Origin: Perlabentimonas sp046542995
GTDB taxonomy: Bacteria; Bacteroidota; Bacteroidia; Bacteroidales; Tenuifilaceae
Length of the DNA stretch: 39,007 nucleotides
Assembly (NCBI GenBank): GCA_046542995.1
Contig: JBKHAH010000024.1
Coordinates: 1-39,007 of the forward strand
Reading direction: 5' to 3'
Below, one piece after another: positions 7,279 to 14,741 of this stretch (positions are counted from its first letter, which is position 1; each line of letters opens with the position of its first letter). The notes beneath the pieces were generated by a model that saw nothing but the letters and a program-made list of their open reading frames with translations, ran no database searches and was not told where the DNA came from. A program made the translations under genes and the position numbers.

Positions 7279-9222
7279 TTACATTCCAATAACTCTTATC
7301 TCTGTACGTCTGTTTTCTGCTCTGCCTTCTTCAGTTGAGTTATCTCCAATTGGTTTAGTTAAACCGTAGCCTTTCCAAGTTATTCTTTCAGAATCAATAC
7401 CATTATTTGTAAGGTAATTTGCTACAGATTTTGCCCTATTGTCGGAAAGGGTTTTGTTATATTCAGCAGAACCAACGTTATCAGTATGGCCACCTACTTC
7501 AATCTCCATTTTAGGGTTTAGTTTTAATAAATCGATAAGTTTATTAAGCTCTGTCAGCGATTCATCCTTTAGTTCGTAGGAGTCGGTTTCAAAAAACACA
7601 TTACGCATCACCATGGTTTCACCCACGGTTATTGGCTTTAACTCAATATTTAAACGAAACGGTTTGTCGGCCGTAAACGTACCCTTAAGGTTAAAGTTTT
7701 TTGAGTAGAAAAGGTAGTTAGGTTTTGAAACAAAAAACGCATAGTTACGGTTAGTGGGAAGAGTTATAAGGAAGCGCCCATCAACAAGATCATCCTTTTT
7801 TATGAACTCCTTGTCTGTTGAAATATCTATAAGGCTAACATTTGCATTAACAGGCCAGCCGTTGCTAGCATCGGTAATTGATCCCTCAATATAGGATGCA
7901 GGGGTTGGCCGAACCTCTTCTGGTAAATCGAATTTGTAAATATCACGACCACTTTCAGCATCAACATCAGAAGAGAAATAGGCTGAAGTTCCTTTGGCAT
8001 TGACGATAAGACCATCCTCGTCGCGATAGGTGTTTATGGGGTAACCCAAGTTAATTGGTGTGCTCCATGTTGAATCGTTTAGCATGGTAGTTTTGTATAT
8101 ATCAAGCCCACCCATTCCAACATGACCACTGGAAGAGAAGTAAAGCGTTTGATTATCAAAATGTATAAAGGGAGACTGCTCATTAAATGCCGTGTTAATA
8201 GAATCTCCTATGTTTTCCGGCTCGCTCCAATTGCCATTTTCATTAATTACGGAGCGCCAAATATCAAATTTACCATATCCATCTTCACGGTTGCTTACAA
8301 AGTAAAGGGTTTTCCCATCGGGTGATATTGATGGTTGCTTCTCGCTAGTATTAGGTAGATTAACTGGTTCGGGTAAAGGGCGGGGGCGCCCCCAGTTGCC
8401 ATTTTCATCTTTATCACTCACAAACAAATTGCAATTACCCTTGCAAACTGTATAGTACATTCGTTGCCCATCTGCAGTGAGCGATTGAGCCCCTTCATTA
8501 AATCGTGGAGTATTTATTGGGGCCCCAATATTTCGTGCTGGTTGCCATTCACCATCGGGTTCTCGGGTTGATATGTAAAAATCCTCCTGCCTATTATACA
8601 TTACTTCATGTACGGATTCATCTTTGGGTATGTTCCTGGTAATAACCAACGTTTTTTCATCAGCCGAGAGGCTGGGCCAGTATTCATCAAAATCGCTATT
8701 TACGTTTTCACCTAGGTTTACTAAATCAAAGGGGACCGGGTTCTCAATTGCTTCTATAGCAAATTCACAGCTTGCCTTTCTAAGTTCGGAAATATCTCTT
8801 GCCTCTGAGCGAATGTTTTGATAGTTTAAAAACGTGCTAAAATACTGTAAAGATTTTTCGTACTCACCATTATAGAATAGCATGCTTCCTAAGTTAAAAT
8901 AGATGCTAGGAAAAAAGTCGGGGTTTATTTGTATGGCATTTTCAGCAGCAATAATTGCTTTCTCCGTTTTATTTGTTACCCTGTAAACTTGAGAAAGAAA
9001 AAGATGAGCTTCAATGAAATTAAAATCTATTTTAATGGCTTTGTTGAGTGACGCTTCAGCCTCATCGTAATCGTAGCGGTCATAAGCATTAATTGCCTCT
9101 TCGTAGTGTTTTATTGCCCTGCGGCTATCAGTTGATAGCTGCTTATCCTGAGCAAAAAGGCAAAATGAAGCCAACAGAATTATTAAGGTTGCTATTGATT
9201 TTATTGTAAAGTATTTATTCAT
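7279..9222 (-). CDS. TPR / PD40 propeller / OmpA-domain outer-envelope protein
   Basis: 647 residues. A signal peptide (1-25, ending LFAQ) is followed by TPR repeats (about 30-130), then PD40/WD40-like propeller blades (about 180-430, repeated 'SPDGKTLYFVSNR' and 'SADEKTLVITRN' types). A carboxypeptidase-regulatory-like beta domain follows (about 445-525, YIEGSITDASNGWPVNANVSL). The C-terminal OmpA peptidoglycan-binding domain (about 540-647) has GGHTD at 577-581, LSDNRA at 592-597 and NRRTEI near the end. This architecture is common in Bacteroidota and is related to PorE-like proteins of type IX secretion and gliding loci, although no partner genes lie here. It probably anchors to peptidoglycan from the outer membrane. 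It is monocistronic. Confidence 0.93.
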   Translation of the reverse strand: MNKYFTIKSIATLIILLASFCLFAQDKQLSTDSRRAIKHYEEAINAYDRYDYDEAEASLNKAIKIDFNFIEAHLFLSQVYRVTNKTEKAIIAAENAIQINPDFFPSIYFNLGSMLFYNGEYEKSLQYFSTFLNYQNIRSEARDISELRKASCEFAIEAIENPVPFDLVNLGENVNSDFDEYWPSLSADEKTLVITRNIPKDESVHEVMYNRQEDFYISTREPDGEWQPARNIGAPINTPRFNEGAQSLTADGQRMYYTVCKGNCNLFVSDKDENGNWGRPRPLPEPVNLPNTSEKQPSISPDGKTLYFVSNREDGYGKFDIWRSVINENGNWSEPENIGDSINTAFNEQSPFIHFDNQTLYFSSSGHVGMGGLDIYKTTMLNDSTWSTPINLGYPINTYRDEDGLIVNAKGTSAYFSSDVDAESGRDIYKFDLPEEVRPTPASYIEGSITDASNGWPVNANVSLIDISTDKEFIKKDDLVDGRFLITLPTNRNYAFFVSKPNYLFYSKNFNLKGTFTADKPFRLNIELKPITVGETMVMRNVFFETDSYELKDESLTELNKLIDLLKLNPKMEIEVGGHTDNVGSAEYNKTLSDNRAKSVANYLTNNGIDSERITWKGYGLTKPIGDNSTEEGRAENRRTEIRVIGM

Positions 9223-9334
9223 CCTTTTTTATGATTAGTTTGCATATAAATTAGTAAAATTCAAAACTTCTTAAATATACAGCAATATTAAAAAATAGTT
9301 ATATTAGTTAAGCTAAAAAAAAACTTAATAGTAA

Positions 9335-9342
9335 TATATTTG
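9335..9342 (+). promoter_or_regulatory. candidate -7 box of the 9394 gene
   Basis: TATATTTG matches TAnnTTTG, 51 bases before the ATG. No good -33 TTTG is present at 19-21 bases. Low-information AT-rich context. Confidence 0.25.
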
Positions 9343-9393
9343 ATGCAGGAATTTACTTAATTTAAATATTTATTTACAACTAAAAATACTATT

Positions 9394-9933
9394 ATGAAAA
9401 GAATTGGATTGTTATTAATTGCGGCACTATTTGTAAGTACCGCTTCTTCGCAGGTATTTAAGACGGGGCAAACCCTTAAACCTAAAACATTTTCGATTGG
9501 AATTGAACCTGCCGTAATTATAAACGGGAATGCCGATTTTATACTTTTTCTACATGGAGGATACGGTATAACTAAAGGCATAGATATCGGTGCAAAAGTT
9601 GGGGTGCTTGGTGGTAATAATTATTTTGGGGCAGATATTGAGTTTGCACTTGGCAGGCAGATGTCTATTTCTTTCGGCGCACATGATTTTGGCTCCTTTG
9701 GGCTGGATGGTACCTTCCTCGCAACCTTCCCCATACGTGGAGATGTTAGGGTTTATGCCGGTGCCGATTTAGACATAAACTTCCCTGGTAATGATGTAAA
9801 CTTCCCTCTCTGGGTACCCGTTGGCGTTGAGGTAGGAATAAGAAAAAGCATGAGTTTTATTTTCGAGGCATCAGTCGGGTTAACCCAACCTGCTTACCAT
9901 CTTATTGGAGGAGGAGTTAACTTCTATCTTTAG
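9394..9933 (+). CDS. small secreted beta-barrel-like protein, function unknown
   Basis: 179 residues. The N-terminus (KRIGLLLIAALFVSTASSQ) is a clear signal peptide ending near residue 20. The mature protein consists of alternating short strands rich in Gly and aromatic residues (GGYGITKGIDIGAKVGVLGG, GADIEFALGRQ, GVEVGIRKSMSFIFEASVG) and ends in a strand finishing GGGVNFYL, with an aromatic near the C-terminus as in outer-membrane barrels. Its length suits an 8-strand barrel. It stands alone between the divergent OmpA-family gene and the hydrogenase region. I do not recognise the family. Confidence 0.65.
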   Translation: MKRIGLLLIAALFVSTASSQVFKTGQTLKPKTFSIGIEPAVIINGNADFILFLHGGYGITKGIDIGAKVGVLGGNNYFGADIEFALGRQMSISFGAHDFGSFGLDGTFLATFPIRGDVRVYAGADLDINFPGNDVNFPLWVPVGVEVGIRKSMSFIFEASVGLTQPAYHLIGGGVNFYL

Positions 9934-10039
9934 TGTTTCGATTTTAGCAAAATACTCTTTGCACTATCTTTAGAACGAAAGTGTCAAACAACATATTGTT
10001 AAATATGTAACAGTGTGAAACAAATAACAATATATTGCG

Positions 10040-10047
10040 TATCTTTG
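10040..10047 (+). promoter_or_regulatory. candidate promoter of the hydrogenase regulatory operon
   Basis: TATCTTTG is a perfect TAnnTTTG box, followed by CA. A weak TGTG lies 22 bases upstream in place of the -33 TTTG. Transcription would start near 10054, leaving a leader of about 54 bases before the first DRTGG gene. It is the only good promoter-like box directly ahead of the cluster. Confidence 0.5.
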
Positions 10048-10107
10048 CATGTAAGTTAACTCGAACAGTTTAAACTTATTAGTAAGAGATACGTAAACCT
10101 TGATGCT

Positions 10108-10452
10108 ATGAAGATAATAGAAGTTGCAAAGATTTTAGATGCCAAAGTGTTATGTGGTGAAGGTATGCAGGACATGGATTTGGAGTTTGCTTTTGCCTCC
10201 GACCTAATGAGCGATGTCCTTACCATAGAGAAAGACAGAGTGTTGCTTCTCACGGGGTTGGCTAATGTTCAGGCTATTAGAACTGCTGAAATGTCTGACA
10301 TCAATTGCGTTGTTATTGTTCGTAGTAAAAGGATTACTGATGAGATGGTTGAACTTGCCAAGGAGGGAGGAATTGTTCTTATACAGTCAGAAAAATCAAT
10401 GTTTAAGGCATCGGGACTATTGTTTGAGAAAGGGTTGAAGCCCATTTTTTAG
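10108..10452 (+). CDS. DRTGG-domain protein (first of two)
   Basis: 114 residues forming a single DRTGG-like domain: KIIEVAKILDAKVLCGEGMQ, then a core ASDLMSDVLTIEKDRVLLLTGLANVQAIRTAEMSDINCVVIVR. The domain is found in phosphotransacetylases and CBS proteins and resembles the N-terminal domain of HPr kinase. Stand-alone copies recur beside [FeFe] hydrogenases in Clostridia and Thermotogae (from memory). The role is unproven, and ligand sensing or scaffold binding is likely. It is the first gene of the set, and the next ORF is open from one base after its stop. It is paralogous to the 12461 gene: both share SDLxSDV and NVxAI. Confidence 0.85.
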   Translation: MKIIEVAKILDAKVLCGEGMQDMDLEFAFASDLMSDVLTIEKDRVLLLTGLANVQAIRTAEMSDINCVVIVRSKRITDEMVELAKEGGIVLIQSEKSMFKASGLLFEKGLKPIF

Positions 10453-10540
10453 TATGAGCGTATTTTCGTTAATTTGTCGTAGTTTTATGCACACTGAGCC
10501 AAGTATTGATAAAGCAGAGTTAACTGAACAGAATAATTCA

Positions 10541-10960
10541 ATGAAGTTTGAGTACACGATAGAGGGTGGAGATTTCTCCCACGCAGGTTATGCCTCGAGC
10601 CAGGTAAAAAAGGTGCTCAAGCAGCTTAATGTTGACCCAAAAGTTATTAAGCGGGTCGTGGTTTGCCTATATGAGGCTGAAGTCAATGTTGTTGCTCATG
10701 CTTATAATGGAACAATTCATGTTGATGTTGACACTGAGAGTATCGTGCTTAAGCTCGTCGATTCGGGCCCAGGAATTCCAGATATTCCTTTAGCTATGCA
10801 GAAAGGGTACTCAACAGCATCGCAGGAGGTTCGTGAAATGGGGTTTGGAGCAGGAATGGGGTTGCCAAACATACAGAACAATGCCGATGAATTTAAAATT
10901 AACAGCGAGGTGAATGTTGGTACTACTGTTGAAATTGTTGTTTATCTTAACCGGCAGTAA
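10541..10960 (+). CDS. anti-sigma-factor-type GHKL ATPase (RsbW/SpoIIAB-like)
   Basis: A HATPase_c_2 domain of about 139 residues. It shows the N box (EAEVNVVAHAY), the G1 box (DSGPGIPD) and the G2 box (GFGAGMGLPN). No sensor or phosphoacceptor His domain is attached, so it resembles serine kinases of partner-switching systems or a stand-alone ATP-binding regulator. I chose the ATG at 10541 because the conserved fold starts there (KFEYTIEGGDFSHAGYASSQ). The frame is open back to an ATG at 10454, immediately after the DRTGG stop, which would add 29 unconserved-looking residues. The following hydrogenase-like gene begins 11 bases after the stop. Confidence 0.85.
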   Translation: MKFEYTIEGGDFSHAGYASSQVKKVLKQLNVDPKVIKRVVVCLYEAEVNVVAHAYNGTIHVDVDTESIVLKLVDSGPGIPDIPLAMQKGYSTASQEVREMGFGAGMGLPNIQNNADEFKINSEVNVGTTVEIVVYLNRQ

Positions 10961-10971
10961 AATTTGCCCAA

Positions 10972-12366
10972 ATGGAGAAAAAGTTTTTTCATCATGCTTT
11001 AAAAATAGATAGCGACCTATGCATTGGATGTTCTCATTGCATGAGGGTTTGCCCAACCGAGGCGCTTAGGGTTCGCAAGGGTAAAGCGGAACTATACGCT
11101 AATCGCTGTATCGATTGTGGCGAGTGCTATAGGGTGTGCCCCGTTAATGCCATTATTATTGAGCAGGATGATTTTAGTAAAATATTTAACTACAAGCATA
11201 GAGTTGCCCTTGTTCCAGCGGTTCTGTTGGGGCAGTTCCCCGATGATATTGCACCTGAGGAGGTTTATGATACGCTTTTAAACCTTGGGTTTACTGAGGT
11301 GTTTGAGGTAGAGAGTTCCGCTGAAGTGCTTACCCAGGCAATTAATGAGTATGTTAATAATCAGGATAACCCCAAACCTGTTCTCTCTTCTTTCTGTCCT
11401 GCGGTTGTTCGACTCATACAAGTTAAATTTCCCGCATTGGTTGAGAACATAATGCTTTTAAAGCCTCCCCTTGATATTTCTGCAATTTACTATAAAAAGA
11501 TGCTTGTTGACCGTGGAGTATCTGAAAATGATATTGGTATTTTCTATATCACTCCTTGCGCAGCAAAAATAGCAGCAATCAAGAGTCCTGTTGGAGAGGA
11601 TTTTTCAGAGGTTAACGGGGTGATTAATATGGATGTTATTTATAATAAGGTTCTAAAGGAGTTGGCCAAAAAGAATTCAGTGTCCCTATCCAAAACAGAT
11701 GACTCAAGCCTTTCTACAAACAGCATTATTTGGAGTTTAACTAATGGTGAGGCGCAAAATGTGAAAGGGCGCTGCTTAGCCATCGATAGTTTGAATAATG
11801 TTATCGATTTTCTAGAGAAGGTTGAGAATGATGAGATATCTGATATTGATTTTCTGGAAATTCGGGCATGCGATGAGGGGTGTGCCGGAGGGGTGCTAAC
11901 CACCGGGAACAGATTTTTAACTGTAGAGCGCTTAAAAAATAGTAAGATGTTAGCCTCTACCACAAGCAGAAACCTAATAAGCTCAGAAAAATCCATCTCA
12001 GATAAGTATAGGGCATACCTGCTTGGCAGGATCACCATTGAGCCAATTACTCCACGTAGCATGATGAAGCTTGATGAGGATATGGCCCGCGCAATGAAAA
12101 AAATGGAGCGCGTTCAGCGCTACATGTGCTTTTTGCCAGGGATTGATTGTGGCTCTTGCGGAGCACCCTCTTGTCAGGCTTTGGCAGAGGATATTGTGAA
12201 AGGAAGAGCTGCCATGTCAAACTGTATTTTTCTCCAGAAAACCATGGAGCAAACACGCAAGCTGCACCCCGACCACTCTTTTCGTATTATGGAGAAGATA
12301 TGGGGGAAGGATCGTTTTCAGAAGGATTGCAACAAGCTAAAACTTAAGGGCGGAACTAAGGAGTAG
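10972..12366 (+). CDS. [FeFe]-hydrogenase-like iron-sulfur protein, putative H2/redox sensor
   Basis: 464 residues. Two [4Fe-4S] ferredoxin motifs come first (C17, C20, C23, C27 and C46, C49, C52, C56), then a hydrogenase large-subunit domain (about 70-360), then a C-terminal RnfB-type four-Cys [4Fe-4S] motif (C393, C396, C401, C418; spacing x2, x4, x16). The four cysteines expected to hold the H-cluster are kept (C142 in SSFCP, C196 in TPCAAK, C300 and C304 in ACDEGC). The catalytic proton-relay cysteine before C142 is phenylalanine (F141), the L2 methionine is Thr194 and the L3 methionine is Arg298. Such pocket changes are known from sensory hydrogenases (HydS type). No PAS domain is fused. 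Its signalling ATPase neighbours support a sensor role, which remains inference. Confidence 0.88.
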   Translation: MEKKFFHHALKIDSDLCIGCSHCMRVCPTEALRVRKGKAELYANRCIDCGECYRVCPVNAIIIEQDDFSKIFNYKHRVALVPAVLLGQFPDDIAPEEVYDTLLNLGFTEVFEVESSAEVLTQAINEYVNNQDNPKPVLSSFCPAVVRLIQVKFPALVENIMLLKPPLDISAIYYKKMLVDRGVSENDIGIFYITPCAAKIAAIKSPVGEDFSEVNGVINMDVIYNKVLKELAKKNSVSLSKTDDSSLSTNSIIWSLTNGEAQNVKGRCLAIDSLNNVIDFLEKVENDEISDIDFLEIRACDEGCAGGVLTTGNRFLTVERLKNSKMLASTTSRNLISSEKSISDKYRAYLLGRITIEPITPRSMMKLDEDMARAMKKMERVQRYMCFLPGIDCGSCGAPSCQALAEDIVKGRAAMSNCIFLQKTMEQTRKLHPDHSFRIMEKIWGKDRFQKDCNKLKLKGGTKE

Positions 12367-12460
12367 TAATTTGTGCCTTAATGTTCTTTTTCTATTAGAT
12401 ATTTTTAATACTAATCCTATTTATTTCTTTCAACTATTCACCTAATTAATCAGCGTAAAT

Positions 12461-12796
12461 ATGACAGTATCAGACATGGTAAAAGGGTTGAACCTTAGGG
12501 TTCTTAGCGCAGACGATGGGCTAAATCGCCAAGTTGAAGGCGGGTATGTGTCCGATCTCTTAAGCGATGTTATGGGGCATGCCGAGGCTGGTAGCGTATG
12601 GATTACCCTGCAGACCCACAAGAACGTAATGGCGATAGCATCACTCAAGGAGCTTTCGGCTGTAATTTTGGTTAAAGGGTTTAAACCCGACGACGATACG
12701 GTTGCCCAAAGTAAAGAGGAGGGGATTCCAATTTTAGGTACCGATATGCAAACTTTTGAAATCGCGGGAAAACTTTTCAAATTACTCAATGAGTAG
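12461..12796 (+). CDS. DRTGG-domain protein (second of two)
   Basis: 111 residues, one DRTGG-like domain: TVSDMVKGLNLRVLSADDGL, then YVSDLLSDVMGHAEAGSVWITLQTHKNVMAIASLKELSAVILV. It aligns along its length with the 10108 gene (SDLxSDV, NVxAI, and a C-terminal GIPIL/GIVLI strand) but is clearly diverged. The two may form a heterodimer. The 94-base gap before it and the 115-base gap after it contain no convincing promoter, so it probably belongs to the same transcript. The function is unknown. Confidence 0.85.
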   Translation: MTVSDMVKGLNLRVLSADDGLNRQVEGGYVSDLLSDVMGHAEAGSVWITLQTHKNVMAIASLKELSAVILVKGFKPDDDTVAQSKEEGIPILGTDMQTFEIAGKLFKLLNE

Positions 12797-12911
12797 AATG
12801 GTTAAAACAATTACTCTTATCCCTAAGTATTATTATTGGGTATAGTGTTCCCGCCCCTCAATTTGCTGGCAATCGCTTTCTCCCTGTGCATTGGGTTTTG
12901 ATAAAAATAAT

Positions 12912-13661
12912 ATGGATGATGTCATGAAAACCTACCGAGCAGACTTACATATACATACAGTCCTTTCGCCTTGTGGCGATTTGGATATGAGTCCTCGGAA
13001 TATTGTTAGATCAGCAAAACTTCATAATCTAGATATTATTGCCATAACAGACCACAACAGCACGCTCCATGGTCCAATAATCAGAAAGTTAGCAGAACCT
13101 CTAGGTATAACCGTACTTTTGGGGGCTGAGGTAACAACCCGCGAGGAGGCTCATTGCCTATGCCTTTTCAACACTGAGGAGCAGCGGGCTGAATTTCAAG
13201 AATTCATCAACATTAACCTTCCTGACATTGCCAACGATTCAAGTAAGTTTGGTTATCAGGTGGTAGTAAACGAGAATGATGAGATTCTTGAAGAGGTTGA
13301 GCCCCTTCTGCTTTCAGCGCTCAAATCAAATGTCGATGAGGTTGAAAGAAAGACTCATAACATTGGCGGTTTGTTTATACCTGCTCATGTTGACAGACCC
13401 ATGTTCAGCCTAATAAGTCAGCTTGGCTTTATTCCTAAAGATCTAAAATTTGATGCCCTTGAAATTTTTAGAACTACTTCTAAGGAAGAGTTTAAGGCAA
13501 AACATACCTATATAAATCAAGCCACTTTAATAAAGAATTCCGATTCTCATTACCCTGATCAGTTGGGTACCGTTTTCACAGAGTACTTAATGGAAGAACC
13601 AACTTTTGCAGAATTAAAGAAAGCATTACAGTTTAAACAGGAACGGAGGGTTTTATCATGA
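12912..13661 (+). CDS. PHP-domain metal-dependent phosphoesterase
   Basis: About 249 residues with an intact PHP metal site: DLHIHTVLSPCGDLDMSP near the N-terminus, ITDHNS, GAEVTT, PAHVDRP and NSDSHYPDQLG near the C-terminus. PHP enzymes hydrolyse phosphate esters using two or three metals. This stand-alone PHP type is related to YciV/Trp-type nucleotidases (3',5'-bisphosphate or oligonucleotide hydrolysis), but the substrate here is unknown. The frame is also open from a TTG at 12891. The ATG at 12912 fits the fold start better. It ends in an ATGA overlap with the next GHKL gene, so the two are translationally coupled. Its place inside a hydrogenase cluster suggests nucleotide signalling, which is speculative. 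Confidence 0.88.
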   Translation: MDDVMKTYRADLHIHTVLSPCGDLDMSPRNIVRSAKLHNLDIIAITDHNSTLHGPIIRKLAEPLGITVLLGAEVTTREEAHCLCLFNTEEQRAEFQEFININLPDIANDSSKFGYQVVVNENDEILEEVEPLLLSALKSNVDEVERKTHNIGGLFIPAHVDRPMFSLISQLGFIPKDLKFDALEIFRTTSKEEFKAKHTYINQATLIKNSDSHYPDQLGTVFTEYLMEEPTFAELKKALQFKQERRVLS

Positions 13662-14194
13662 AAGAGTTGTCTTTACACATTCTCGATATTGTTCAGAACT
13701 CCATCGTTGCAGGCGCCTCATCAATTGAGATTGATATTGATGAAGATTTTGTAACCAATACATTATCAATAAGAATAAATGATAACGGCAAGGGCATCCC
13801 TCCCGATATGCTCAGTAGAATTATCGATCCGTACACCACATCGCGCACAACAAGAAAAGTAGGAATGGGGCTACCGCTTCTAAATGATGCTTGCAGGTTC
13901 TCAGGTGGTAAACTTCAGGTAAATTCAACTCCGAAAATAGGGACAGAGGTTGTTGCAACTTTAGGTTTAGATCATATCGATAGACAACCCTTGGGCGATA
14001 TTCAAGAGATTATCTTACTTCTAATATCAGCAAACCCCACTTTAGATTTCATATACCAGCATTCAATAAACGGTAATAAGTATGTTTTCGATACAAAAGA
14101 GGTTAAAGAAGCGCTCGATGGATTACCTATCAACTCGCCCGATGTTATCAGGATGCTAAGGGAGATGATAGAGGCAAATTTAGAAGAATTATAA
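13658..14194 (+). CDS. stand-alone GHKL ATPase, histidine-kinase-like
   Basis: 178 residues. The HATPase_c domain (about 1-110) has an N box (HILDIVQNSIVAGAS), a G1 box (DNGKGIPPD), a TTSRTTRKVGMGLPLL segment equivalent to the G2 box and ATP lid, and GGKLQVNSTPKIGTEV. A C-terminal extension of about 65 residues (DIQEIILLLISANPTLDF...) is of unknown fold. No His-phosphoacceptor helix is attached. The conserved start is ELSLHILDI immediately after the ATG, supporting this start. It overlaps the PHP gene by four bases. With the 10541 gene, this makes two soluble GHKL ATPases in one cluster. Confidence 0.87.
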   Translation: MKELSLHILDIVQNSIVAGASSIEIDIDEDFVTNTLSIRINDNGKGIPPDMLSRIIDPYTTSRTTRKVGMGLPLLNDACRFSGGKLQVNSTPKIGTEVVATLGLDHIDRQPLGDIQEIILLLISANPTLDFIYQHSINGNKYVFDTKEVKEALDGLPINSPDVIRMLREMIEANLEEL

Positions 14195-14252
14195 ATAATC
14201 TACCTAGGTTATAAAACATAATCGATTTACTTAAAATATGTTACAAATGTTA

Positions 14253-14260
14253 TATTTTTG
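14253..14260 (+). promoter_or_regulatory. candidate internal promoter ahead of the HydABC genes
   Basis: TATTTTTG fits TAnnTTTG in the 127-base gap between the GHKL ATPase and the ferredoxin gene. ATTACAAAT-like direct repeats flank it. There is no clear -33 TTTG. If real, it would separate expression of the catalytic genes from that of the sensory genes. Confidence 0.3.
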
Positions 14261-14321
14261 TTTCCTAAATATTACAAATCGATTGTTAATCAAATAACAC
14301 ATAAGTTAAAAATACCCGATT

Positions 14322-14720
14322 ATGAACAAAGTGAAATCATTGGCCGATCTTAAAAAGATGAAGGAAAAGCTTCAGACTAAGATTGAGCTTAGGGAAAAAG
14401 GAGAAGATCCCGCCAGCCGTGTACAGGTTAAGGTTGCAATGGCAACCTGTGGTATTGCTTCGGGAGCCAAAACCGTAATGGAGTTTTTTATCGATGAGCT
14501 GGAAAAACGCAGCATCGATGCGGTGGTTACCCAAACCGGATGCATGGGGTACTGCTATGCCGAACCTACAATAGAGGTTCAGCTACCTAATCAGGAACCT
14601 GTTGTTTTTGGTTATGTTGATAATCAGAAAGCCGACGAAATTATCGAGAAATATATAAAGAATGGCGAACTGGTTGATGGAATTATTCCAATGAATTATA
14701 ATACTATTGATAACAAATAA
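14322..14720 (+). CDS. thioredoxin-like [2Fe-2S] ferredoxin-domain protein
   Basis: 132 residues. After an N-terminal helix (SLADLKKMKEKLQTKIELRE) comes a thioredoxin-like [2Fe-2S] ferredoxin fold (VKVAMATCGIASGAKTV ... TQTGCMGYCYAEPTIEV). Only three cysteines are present (C43, C74, C78). The second position of the usual C-x4-C pair is a non-Cys residue (GIASGA). It is the first gene of the catalytic hydrogenase block, 21 bases ahead of HydB with an AAAGGAGG-type ribosome site between. It probably passes electrons to or from the HydB flavin module, or is an extra subunit. Whether three cysteines hold a complete cluster cannot be told from sequence. Confidence 0.85.
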   Translation: MNKVKSLADLKKMKEKLQTKIELREKGEDPASRVQVKVAMATCGIASGAKTVMEFFIDELEKRSIDAVVTQTGCMGYCYAEPTIEVQLPNQEPVVFGYVDNQKADEIIEKYIKNGELVDGIIPMNYNTIDNK

Positions 14721-14741
14721 CCGCTAAAGGAGGATAAAAAT

